Assembly (NCBI GenBank): GCA_022842925.1
Contig: JALHOQ010000011.1
Coordinates: 1 to 35,536 of the forward strand
Direction: 5' to 3'
Source: Bdellovibrionales bacterium
GTDB lineage: Bacteria; Bdellovibrionota; Bdellovibrionia; Bdellovibrionales; UBA1609
DNA: 35,536 nucleotides
Shown: positions 28,213-35,536 of the stretch, in pieces
Layout: each line of letters starts with the position of its first letter
Position numbering within the stretch: the stretch's first letter is position 1
Program-made: the position numbers and the translations under genes
Notes under the pieces: generated by a model
Told to the model about the DNA's origin: nothing
Databases searched by the model: none
Seen by the model: only the letters and a program-made list of their open reading frames with translations

Positions 28213-30135
28213 TCAGTTCCCCTTTCCTGTTTCGTCAGAAATATAAGCCACTCGGTCGATACGGAATCCTTCCGAGTTAAACGTTGTGAACTTCTTCGAG
28301 CCGCCGCCGTCGCTGCCTTCCTCGGCATCGACCTGGCAAATATACTCGTCGCCCTTCTTTTCAACCGATGTGGCGCCTCGTCCCGAGCACTGGCTTTCGC
28401 TATTGCCCTTGAACGGCGAACGGTTGATCTTCTGCACGAGCGCATTCACAAAACGGACTCGAACTGTGTCGCCGGGAATTGCAGGTGACCAGAAGTCGTC
28501 GACCATGTTTTGCTCGATACGGGCGATCAGGCGATAGTCTTTGTCATAAAGATAGACACTGTCGTAAGGCTCTTCGATTTGCAGAAAATCGAAGTGCACT
28601 TTGACCGACTTGGCGCCTTCGACTTTGATCTCGTGACGAATATCGACCAGATCACTTTGGAAGCCGCGTTGATCGACCACATGCGCTTTTGTCTGCCAAA
28701 CGGGAGCCATGCTCGGACCCGCGAGCTGAGCTGTGACCGCCTTATAGGCATTGATGCGTCCATTGGACTTTGCCCGGCCCACGAGGGCTTCTCTGACGTC
28801 GGCGGTTTCGTTTATTAGACGAACCACTTCGGCCGCGTTACCCGCAAGACTGGGATTCGCCGCCATCATCAAAGCCGCGACGCCCGCGACGTAAGGAGTG
28901 GCCATCGATGTTCCCGACATAATGGCATAGGGCGGACGGCCCGCATCAACCAATCCTGTCGGATAAGTACTAATGATCGCCACGCCGGGCGCGAACACAT
29001 CGACCGACTCATGCCCGTAGTTCGAGAAATCAGCGGGAGCATCCATATTGTCGGAAGCGCCGACCGAGATCACGTTTTGGAATTTCTTACCGCGGAATTC
29101 GGTATTGCTGAAGTTCGACGGATAGTGCGGTTTGATGTCGTTGTTGGTGCCGTCGTTTCCTGCCGCGACCACGAACAGAATTCCCTTTTGTTCAATTTTG
29201 CGCAGTTCCGACTTGAACAGTTCGCCTTCGTCCTGAGTCCCGCCCCAGGAGTTCGACATGATATGGGCGCCGTTCTCACGGGCGTAACGGATCGCGCGAT
29301 AGGCGTCGACCGTAGTTCCACCGCCGCTCGCGGCCATGAACTTCAAGCACATGATTTTGACTTTCCAGTTCACTCCCGCCACACCGATACCGTCATTCGC
29401 TTTCGCACCGATCGCGCCCGCACAGTGGGTGCCGTGGCCTTGGTCGTCCATCGGATCCGGATCACCGGGCACACCCTTGTAACTGGTACGGCCGCTCGAC
29501 ACGAAATCGTAACCGTAAACATCGTCAATGTAGCCGTTGCCATCATCGTCCTTACCGGCGACGCCGCCATTGGCCGGCGCTTCTTTCTCATTCACCCACA
29601 TGTTTTCTTTAAGATCGGGGTGAGTGTAATCGCAACCGGTGTCGATTACGGCCACGACAACCTTGTCCGAGCCCTTGGTGACCTTGTTCCAAACCTGGAC
29701 GATGTCCATATCCGCGCCGCGCACGCCGGGTAATCCGTAAGGCGCGCTTTGGCCGATGTTGTTCAATGCCCATTGTTTAAAGAACAGTTTGTCAGTCGGC
29801 CATTCGGCCTTACGCAATGAGGCGAGCGGTTGCAGGATGCGATTCGGCTCCACGCTGTTCACTAGCGGAGCCACACCTTCCATCACCGAGCGCAAACCTT
29901 GATCGCCCTGGTATTTCACCTGGTAAAACTGATCGCCCGCGTCCAGCACGGTGATCGAGGCCTTGAGACCTTTTTCTTCCATGTAGGCTGTGACGGCCTC
30001 TTTATCGCCCGAAAAAATAAACTCATTGGCGACGACCTCGCTGGGCTGGAACTTGGGGACCGGCTTTATCGCCTGCTTTTGATTTGTGCACGCGGCGGTC
30101 ATGGCCAATAAGGCAATTAAAGTTAAACGTCTCAT
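28213..30135 (-). CDS. S8 family serine peptidase (subtilase) lipoprotein with C-terminal beta-sandwich domain
   Basis: Lipobox TAAC; VAVIDTGCDYTHPDL, QGHGTHCAGAIGA, VVAAGNDG, MSGTSMATPYVAGVAAL; C-terminal P/CUB-like region. Confidence 0.94.
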   Translation of the reverse strand: MRRLTLIALLAMTAACTNQKQAIKPVPKFQPSEVVANEFIFSGDKEAVTAYMEEKGLKASITVLDAGDQFYQVKYQGDQGLRSVMEGVAPLVNSVEPNRILQPLASLRKAEWPTDKLFFKQWALNNIGQSAPYGLPGVRGADMDIVQVWNKVTKGSDKVVVAVIDTGCDYTHPDLKENMWVNEKEAPANGGVAGKDDDGNGYIDDVYGYDFVSSGRTSYKGVPGDPDPMDDQGHGTHCAGAIGAKANDGIGVAGVNWKVKIMCLKFMAASGGGTTVDAYRAIRYARENGAHIMSNSWGGTQDEGELFKSELRKIEQKGILFVVAAGNDGTNNDIKPHYPSNFSNTEFRGKKFQNVISVGASDNMDAPADFSNYGHESVDVFAPGVAIISTYPTGLVDAGRPPYAIMSGTSMATPYVAGVAALMMAANPSLAGNAAEVVRLINETADVREALVGRAKSNGRINAYKAVTAQLAGPSMAPVWQTKAHVVDQRGFQSDLVDIRHEIKVEGAKSVKVHFDFLQIEEPYDSVYLYDKDYRLIARIEQNMVDDFWSPAIPGDTVRVRFVNALVQKINRSPFKGNSESQCSGRGATSVEKKGDEYICQVDAEEGSDGGGSKKFTTFNSEGFRIDRVAYISDETGKGN

Positions 30136-30917
30136 AGTTCCACCATCCTTTCATTCTGCACGCGCAAAATTCGCGCGATGCCTAAGAGCAGGTTGTTGCG
30201 GGTCAAAACAGCTTCGGTACCGGCAGGCTTGGCATTTAGGCCGCCCAGGAATTTCATTAGGTTCTGATCAAAGAGTTCCGACTCGATCGTAAACCGGCCC
30301 TCGATTTTCAAATTGGTCTTGTCCGACCAATCGCGAGAGACGTCGTAGGTGATGGTTTGTTTTTCGCGCAACAGTCGCTCCATATCCATGGAACTGGCGA
30401 AGTTTCCGTAAACCGTGAACGGCCCACTGATCTTCACTTGCGAGCCGAGCGAACAATCCACCCCCGGATCCATCGATCCACCACCGTCGCCGTAGTCATC
30501 GAAAACGGGCTGTGTGGCCTTAGCCGCTTTTTCGGCCGGTGATTTACATTTGCGAAATGTCTCTTCCACTTTGAACATCATGGTGACCGCTGTCGGCAGC
30601 GACAAGTGCACCATAACGGGGTAGCCGCGCTTGTGCTCCCAGTAATCCGTCCACTCACTCGACTTCACTTCGGCTTTAATCTGATTGTTGAATTCCACAC
30701 CAGTGACGATCGGAAACCGTTTGAGTTTGGCGGCGAGTCGCTCGAACAAAAAGCTGCGGAGCATTTGCTGTTCAGTTTCGGCCGATGCTTTTTTCACGAT
30801 CGTTGTGACGGTCGCGTAGCTTCCTGTGATGTTATAGTTCGTCTTTGTCTCTTCAGCTTGAACGCCCTGAGTCATTGCGACCAGAAAGCTGAATAAAATG
30901 AAATGCCGTGATGGCAT
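30132..30917 (-). CDS. Secreted protein of unknown function, first gene of the subtilase operon
   Basis: Signal peptide MPSRHFILFSFLVAMTQGVQA; GGGGGGAGA RBS; ATGA overlap with the downstream subtilase gene. Confidence 0.72.
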   Translation of the reverse strand: MPSRHFILFSFLVAMTQGVQAEETKTNYNITGSYATVTTIVKKASAETEQQMLRSFLFERLAAKLKRFPIVTGVEFNNQIKAEVKSSEWTDYWEHKRGYPVMVHLSLPTAVTMMFKVEETFRKCKSPAEKAAKATQPVFDDYGDGGGSMDPGVDCSLGSQVKISGPFTVYGNFASSMDMERLLREKQTITYDVSRDWSDKTNLKIEGRFTIESELFDQNLMKFLGGLNAKPAGTEAVLTRNNLLLGIARILRVQNERMVEL

Positions 30918-30984
30918 TCTCCCCCCCTTTATGATTGCATCCCACTCCGTGATGCGATTTTGATATGAAAAAACTGGAGCAATA

Positions 30985-31005
30985 TTGGTTCCAATTTGGA
31001 TCCAA
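30985..31005. promoter_or_regulatory. Tandem near-palindromic operator-like element (TTGGTTCCAA-T-TTGGATCCAA)
   Basis: Two TTGG-N2-CCAA decamers whose starts are 11 bp apart, 68 bp upstream of the subtilase-operon start. Confidence 0.5.
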
Positions 31006-31131
31006 CGCTGCATCAAGATTTTTCGTGATTGAATTCAGGAGTTTAAATTTGAATTTATTGACCTCATAAATTGAATTTCTTGCAGATAGTTCTCAAATGA
31101 TTCGGAGCGTTTAGAAGGAAGTACAGGAAAC

Positions 31132-31950
31132 ATGCAACGTCATTGGTCAGTCGAATCACCAGCGGAATCCGTCGCGCGCTACGTGATTCAAGAATGCTCA
31201 TTGCGCCATGGCGCGCTCTGGCTAGGAAGCCGCGCGGCAGATGCGGCGCCCGCGGTCGATGCCGAGACTCAATTCGAAGGCTTGGCCGAACATGGTGTTC
31301 TGTTAACCGAGCGATTGCGGGAGCGCTTGATTGGCGTGAACGGATGGAGGGAGCTGGTCCGGCGCTTCCAATTAAAAGGCGTACGCGAAGACAGCCGGCT
31401 GGGACTTCTCGGTTGGCTTGATGCTCGCTATCCTCTTCACCTCACGCATAATCCGCCGACCCCTGAAGAAATGTTATCCCTACAATGCCGTGGCGAGCGC
31501 GTGGTCACTCTCCACCTCGAAGACAACGGCCCGATCGGACGGCACGCCGGACCTTTTGAATTCCTGCTGCATGATCTTGAACACGCGCACAAATTTTTTG
31601 GCGATCGGTCTTTCCCTGGGCAAAAGCGCTTTTTTAATCTGCTGCAAGAGGCGCTTGAAGCGGGAGTTTTTACGGAGCTGAGCCGGGATCGTGGTTTCGC
31701 CGTAGAATTCGAATACCTAATGGCCGACATGAATAGCCATCCACTCCACCTGATGAAATATCTGAAGGCCATCGTCCTCGAAGCGATGCCCGATAAAAGC
31801 GTGGCCGCACTCGACCGCTTTTGCGACGAACTCTTTGGCGTGTGGCAGCTTCCGCCACAAGTGTCTGAAGCCGCGCGCAAGATCAACTATCCCGCGCTCG
31901 AAAACAACGAAGCGCGATTGCGAGTCAGCGACTTTTTCAACTACAATTGA
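31132..31950 (+). CDS. Hypothetical protein with HDLEHAHKFF motif (possible metal-binding)
   Basis: 272-aa ORF with an 8-bp gap to the downstream oxygenase; no family confidently recognised. Confidence 0.7.
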   Translation: MQRHWSVESPAESVARYVIQECSLRHGALWLGSRAADAAPAVDAETQFEGLAEHGVLLTERLRERLIGVNGWRELVRRFQLKGVREDSRLGLLGWLDARYPLHLTHNPPTPEEMLSLQCRGERVVTLHLEDNGPIGRHAGPFEFLLHDLEHAHKFFGDRSFPGQKRFFNLLQEALEAGVFTELSRDRGFAVEFEYLMADMNSHPLHLMKYLKAIVLEAMPDKSVAALDRFCDELFGVWQLPPQVSEAARKINYPALENNEARLRVSDFFNYN

Positions 31951-31957
31951 GGTTTGT

Positions 31958-32569
31958 ATGAGCGTGAAACTGGTTTTTCCAACCTATATCTACACGGGCT
32001 CGCTGGGCGCGGCGGGGCGCAAGCTCAATAAACAGCTGAATAAAGAAATCCAGGTCTTGGCCCAAATCGATAAGGCCGGTCAGACCTGGAGCAAACGGAA
32101 TTATATTGGTGGCTACTCCAGTTACGGTTCGATGACTAAGCTGAACCAAACCTCACCCTACTTCGGCGAGCTCGAGCAGCGCCTTCGCTCGCACGTCAAA
32201 AAATTCGTGCGCAAACTGAATTGGGATTTGCTCGGGCGCAAACTCGAAATGACGACCTGCTGGGCCAACTCTATGGGCCATGCCACCTATCATACTTTGC
32301 ACTCCCATCCGCTCAGTGTTTTAAGCGGGGTCTACTATGTGGACGTGCCCGCCCACTCGAGTCCTTTCAAAGTCGAAGACCCGCGGCTGTCGTTTTTGAT
32401 GAACAGTCCTCCGCGCAAACCCACCGCGCCCGCCAACGAACAGAATTATTTGCTCATTCAACCGAAAGCCGCTGAATTTGTTCTGTTTGAAAGTTGGGTC
32501 CGCCACGAAGTCCCCCCGCACCGAGGCCAAAAAAACCGCCTGAGCGTGAGCTTCAACTATGAATTCTAA
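31958..32569 (+). CDS. Putative 2OG-Fe(II) oxygenase (TIGR02466-like)
   Basis: ATCWANSMGHATYHTLHSHPLSVLSGVYYVDVP...LSFLMNSP; FVLFESWVRHEVPPHRGQKNRLSVSFNYEF. Confidence 0.82.
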   Translation: MSVKLVFPTYIYTGSLGAAGRKLNKQLNKEIQVLAQIDKAGQTWSKRNYIGGYSSYGSMTKLNQTSPYFGELEQRLRSHVKKFVRKLNWDLLGRKLEMTTCWANSMGHATYHTLHSHPLSVLSGVYYVDVPAHSSPFKVEDPRLSFLMNSPPRKPTAPANEQNYLLIQPKAAEFVLFESWVRHEVPPHRGQKNRLSVSFNYEF

Positions 32570-32623
32570 GGTACGCCGTTCCTTTTCGCGATTCGCCTTG
32601 TCGTTAAAAGGAACGGCGTATCT
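32567..32623 (+). repeat. Hairpin copy of the stop-codon-abutting repeat
   Basis: TACGCCGTTCCTTTT (32572-32586) / AAAAGGAACGGCGTA (32606-32620): perfect 15-bp inverted repeat with 19-nt loop, extendable to 18 bp with one G-T pair. Confidence 0.85.
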
Positions 32624-32643
32624 CTTGCCCAAATGTCGATACC

Positions 32644-33417
32644 TTGTTTAGCGTCGGTGTGAGCTTGCAGGACTTGATCGGCGTGACCTGGGGCTTTCGC
32701 AATCCGCAGAAGGAAGAAGACAAGCTACAAAAAGGCGGAACGGAATATGAGGATTGGCGGTTAAATTTCGCGTTCAAACAGTTTCATGTGAAATTGAATT
32801 ACGCCCGCTTCAAGGGTTTTTTTATCGAGGACTCACGCGAAGTCAATCCGAGCTGGAATGAAGGCGACCCTTTTTATCAAAAGCCCGAGCTGATTTCACA
32901 AAACATCGGCGTCAACTTCACCTGGATTATTAACCCCGATGATTTCTCGCTCGTGGCCGCCTACGACCAAACCGAGCGGCAAGAGAAATCAGGTGGCAGC
33001 TTCCTGATTGGGGCGGCCGCTTCGGAAACTTTGTTTGAAGACCAAGACCAAATCATTCCCACCAATGTGCAAGGCCCTTTCGGGCAACACCAGCATATCA
33101 CCGAAGGCCGCTTTCAATCTTTCACGGTTAAAGCCGGTTACGGTTACACATTCGTGTTGGCTAAAAAATACTTCGCCGCTCTTTCAGGGCAGTTCGGCTT
33201 CGGACGTCAGTATATGAAAATCAAAGGCACTGACTTCTCGGACTCGACCTGGGCCCCGGCCAAAAAGGGCGATCTGATTGTCTCGTTAGGATACAATGGC
33301 GACGACTATTACTCAGGCCTCTTCGCCTCGGGCGATCAGACCGACTATAAGACCGGCGAAATGGAAATTGCGGTGAACCAATGGATGGTTCGGGCCTATT
33401 TCGGCTTTCGACTGTAA
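32644..33417 (+). CDS. DUF4421 family protein, apparently N-terminally truncated (possible pseudogene)
   Basis: LISQNIGVNFTWIINPDDFSLVAAYDQTERQEKSGGSFLIG is typical of DUF4421. There is no signal peptide and no ATG start; the frame is open only back to 32608, inside the hairpin. Confidence 0.75.
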   Translation: MFSVGVSLQDLIGVTWGFRNPQKEEDKLQKGGTEYEDWRLNFAFKQFHVKLNYARFKGFFIEDSREVNPSWNEGDPFYQKPELISQNIGVNFTWIINPDDFSLVAAYDQTERQEKSGGSFLIGAAASETLFEDQDQIIPTNVQGPFGQHQHITEGRFQSFTVKAGYGYTFVLAKKYFAALSGQFGFGRQYMKIKGTDFSDSTWAPAKKGDLIVSLGYNGDDYYSGLFASGDQTDYKTGEMEIAVNQWMVRAYFGFRL

Positions 33418-33441
33418 TTCCCCTATGTTAGAATTTGAACT

Positions 33442-33924
33442 ATGTGTTTGCGGTTTACCCTTCTAACGGCTGTGTTCATGTTCACCGCTTGTAGCGGTGG
33501 CGGCGATAGCGGCGGAAATTTTATTCCGACCGTACAGCTCCAATGCGCAACGGCCGCCGTTGCCGGCTGTTCACAAAATGGCAAGACCGCATGGGTGGGC
33601 CTAATTCAAACACTCACGGCCGGTGACTGCGATGACACCTTAGCTACCCTCGACTCTTCACAGCGGCAGCTTCTTTTTACAGTCTCCGGTAGTGTCGTGA
33701 GCTCCCAGGCCGGCGCCTATCTCACCGGACGAGTCAGCGATTGGATCAATAGCACGGGCGGGCAGCAGGATGTTTTGAATCCGGGAACCTATGAGGTTTG
33801 CGCCTTTGTCGACCTGAATGGCAACGATGTGATCGACACCAACGAACCCGTCGGTCGCGGTCAGATCTCGACGGGCGGTTCCGGGACTTACATTTTGAGT
33901 ACCTGGTCGGCCGCGTTTAACTAG
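33442..33924 (+). CDS. Small lipoprotein with EF-hand-like DLNGNDVIDTNE motif
   Basis: Lipobox FTAC; SGGGDSGG linker; C-terminal VCAFVDLNGNDVIDTNEPVG. Confidence 0.7.
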   Translation: MCLRFTLLTAVFMFTACSGGGDSGGNFIPTVQLQCATAAVAGCSQNGKTAWVGLIQTLTAGDCDDTLATLDSSQRQLLFTVSGSVVSSQAGAYLTGRVSDWINSTGGQQDVLNPGTYEVCAFVDLNGNDVIDTNEPVGRGQISTGGSGTYILSTWSAAFN

Positions 33925-34850
33925 CGCCGAATATAAACCGGGACATGCGACGAGCGAACCAGCCCGCGCGCCACACTGCCGAGCACGGCGGCCTCTAAGG
34001 GGCCTGAGTGCGTGAGCAACGCGATCACGTCGGCTTTTTTGTCGGCGGCGCACTTGTTAATGGCTTCGATCAGTGAACCATTGGAGGCCGAGAGAGAAAT
34101 TTCGGCTCGCACACCGGCCGCGCCCAAAGTCGTCTGCAGGCGTTCGAGCTGCTTACGCCGCTCGCCCAACTCGCTGTCGAGATAGCTCTGCACGCTGACC
34201 CAACCGCCACCGACCGCGTACACGCCTTGCTGAATCATGGGATCGAGCGGATCGGGTTGCTTATAAAACAAAGTTAACCCGGCGCCGGCACCCTTCGCGA
34301 AGGTGCCCACTGCCATGATAAAGCGTTCGCTTTCTTCACTGAGATCCGTGGGAACCAAAATGTTGTTCACGTTCTTCGGCAGCTCATGCTGCGGGTTGAT
34401 CACCATTACGGGAATGCTCGAAGACAGAATCAAAGTTTCGGCATAGCTCCCGAGGGTCCAACGTTCAATGCCAGAGCGGGCGTGAGTGGAGAGAAGAATT
34501 AAATCGGCGCCCTGGTTCTTCGCGTGCGTCTCGAGCGCTTTCACTGACGGCCTTAAACCCGACTCACTACAGGCCACGACGTCGATTTCGACCGAGTACT
34601 TCTGGCCTACTTCCTTCGCCTTTTCGCGCGCGAATGGCAAATAGCGGTCCAGCCACGGACCCGAGAACTCTCCCGTCCAATTCAAACTTTCCGGAGCCAG
34701 GATATAAACTCCGCGGAGGTGGGCTTTCACTTGCCCGGCCGAGGCCTTAGCAAAGTCGATCACTCGTTTGATATCGAGGTCGGAAAAGGGATCGATGGCA
34801 AAGAGCCATTTTTGCCCGCTCTGAGAGCCGGATGTGACATTATTTCCCAT
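33921..34850 (-). CDS. Universal stress protein (tandem UspA domains)
   Basis: GADLILLSTHARSGIERWTLGSYAETLILSSSIPVMVI and NNILVPTDLSEES...ADVIALLTHSGPLEAAVLGSVARGLVRSSHVPVYI. Confidence 0.92.
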   Translation of the reverse strand: MGNNVTSGSQSGQKWLFAIDPFSDLDIKRVIDFAKASAGQVKAHLRGVYILAPESLNWTGEFSGPWLDRYLPFAREKAKEVGQKYSVEIDVVACSESGLRPSVKALETHAKNQGADLILLSTHARSGIERWTLGSYAETLILSSSIPVMVINPQHELPKNVNNILVPTDLSEESERFIMAVGTFAKGAGAGLTLFYKQPDPLDPMIQQGVYAVGGGWVSVQSYLDSELGERRKQLERLQTTLGAAGVRAEISLSASNGSLIEAINKCAADKKADVIALLTHSGPLEAAVLGSVARGLVRSSHVPVYIRR

Positions 34851-34901
34851 TTTTCACCTACCCATTCGTTTTCATATAAACAAAGCAAACCAAATGCCGG
34901 G

Positions 34902-35536
34902 CTAGCTGCTGGCCGAAGCATACTGGCGCAGAACTCGCTTCCATAAAAAGGCCGTGAGAGTAAAAAGGCAAGACGCGAGCACCACGGCGTGAAGAAGAAG
35001 CGGACCGTTGAGTCCTTCCACCAGTATCTTCGAGGGAGCGCTCGCGATAAAAGCCACGGGGACCGCCGTCATAATGATCATTCGCAAATACGGGGGATAA
35101 AGAATATCCGGACGGGTTCCCAAGCGGAACAGGTTGTACCAAACAAATTGAATATTGCCCGCTTCATGTAAAATGATCGCGAGCATACCGAAGAGCAGGC
35201 GCATGCTGTAGTAAATCAGAAGTCCGCAAACCACCATCACGGCGAATCCCACAACCTGCGCCCAGCCAATCGGATTCGGTAACCGACTCAAGCCCCACGA
35301 AAGATAGGTCAGCACCAAGGCGAGATTGACGAAGTAGAACGAAGACACCTTTCGGCACGAAATCATAAACTGGGAGTTGATCGGCTTAACCAAATAGAGA
35401 TCCAGATCGCCTTTGCGCACCATGCTGGAGAGATGTTCCAGATTTTCGTGAAAGAAAATCATATAAAGCCCGTCGACCAAAAAGAGTGTGCCCATAAAAA
35501 CGCGGACCGCGTTGATATCCCAACCGTGGAGCGTCC
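34902..35536 (-). CDS. ABC-2 type transporter permease (ABC-2 family, PF06182-like), 5' partial at window end
   Basis: The frame is open beyond MGTLFLVDG to the window edge (TLHGWDINAVRVF); FFHENLEHLSSMVRKGDLDLYLVKPINSQF and multiple TM segments. Confidence 0.82.
   Translation of the reverse strand, partial: TLHGWDINAVRVFMGTLFLVDGLYMIFFHENLEHLSSMVRKGDLDLYLVKPINSQFMISCRKVSSFYFVNLALVLTYLSWGLSRLPNPIGWAQVVGFAVMVVCGLLIYYSMRLLFGMLAIILHEAGNIQFVWYNLFRLGTRPDILYPPYLRMIIMTAVPVAFIASAPSKILVEGLNGPLLLHAVVLASCLFTLTAFLWKRVLRQYASASS

Noticed and set aside
29011-29733. 240-aa + strand ORF opposite the active subtilase
   Set aside because: Fully antisense to a strongly supported S8 peptidase; the long antisense frame is a by-product of GC-rich codon usage and the translation has no recognisable domain.
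31437-31886. 149-aa - strand Ser/Arg-rich ORF
   Set aside because: Antisense to the 31132-31950 gene with typical shadow-ORF composition.
32567-32623. Intrinsic terminator interpretation of the hairpin
   Set aside because: The stem is long, but the sequence after the distal arm is CTCTTGCCC rather than a U-tract, and related copies occur elsewhere, so a repeat element is preferred.
1-35536. Classical defence system, prophage, integron, CRISPR-Cas or biosynthetic gene cluster
   Set aside because: No integrase, transposase, phage structural, Cas, toxin-antitoxin, NRPS or PKS signatures were recognised in any listed translation.

Overview
This is a gene-dense, mostly chromosomal-looking 35.5 kb window. 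Gene content and lipoprotein style suggest a Bdellovibrionota-like (delta-type) bacterium, but that placement is inference only. I see about 38 protein-coding genes and no rRNA, tRNA, CRISPR array or intact transposase or phage module. Recognisable genes include a PaaE-like 2Fe-2S reductase (5' partial), DUF3187, tldD/tldE, DUF4156, DUF1499, a carboxylesterase, DUF2914, an SPFH/prohibitin protein, a nitroreductase, msrB, an LMW-PTP, a YhdH-like oxidoreductase, an MBL hydrolase, typA/bipA, a Gly-rich RRM protein, a NagB-like protein, a PIG-L deacetylase, Sua5/TsaC, an XRE-PAS regulator, a PLD/cardiolipin synthase, DUF475/TerC, folE, a PTPS/QueD homologue, an RluA-type synthase, two subtilases, a TIGR02466-like 2OG-Fe(II) oxygenase, DUF4421, a UspA pair and an ABC-2 permease (partial). 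The strongest candidate for something new is a three-gene secreted/lipoprotein operon on the minus strand (27047-30917). In it, a catalytically intact S8 subtilase lipoprotein is followed 2 bp later by a second S8 lipoprotein in which Asp, His, oxyanion Asn and Ser are all substituted (a pseudoprotease). The operon lies behind a tandem TTGGNNCCAA operator-like element. Other leads are a repeat (TAAGGTAYGCCGTTCC...) that abuts stop codons at three loci, one copy forming a perfect 15-bp hairpin at the exact 5' breakpoint of a truncated DUF4421 gene; a Cys-rich secreted protein with an exactly duplicated C-x27-C-x6-C-x13-C module; a pseudo-receiver/cNMP-binding fusion; a PTPS homologue lacking the canonical Cys; and a NagB-like enzyme with D to N in its signature.
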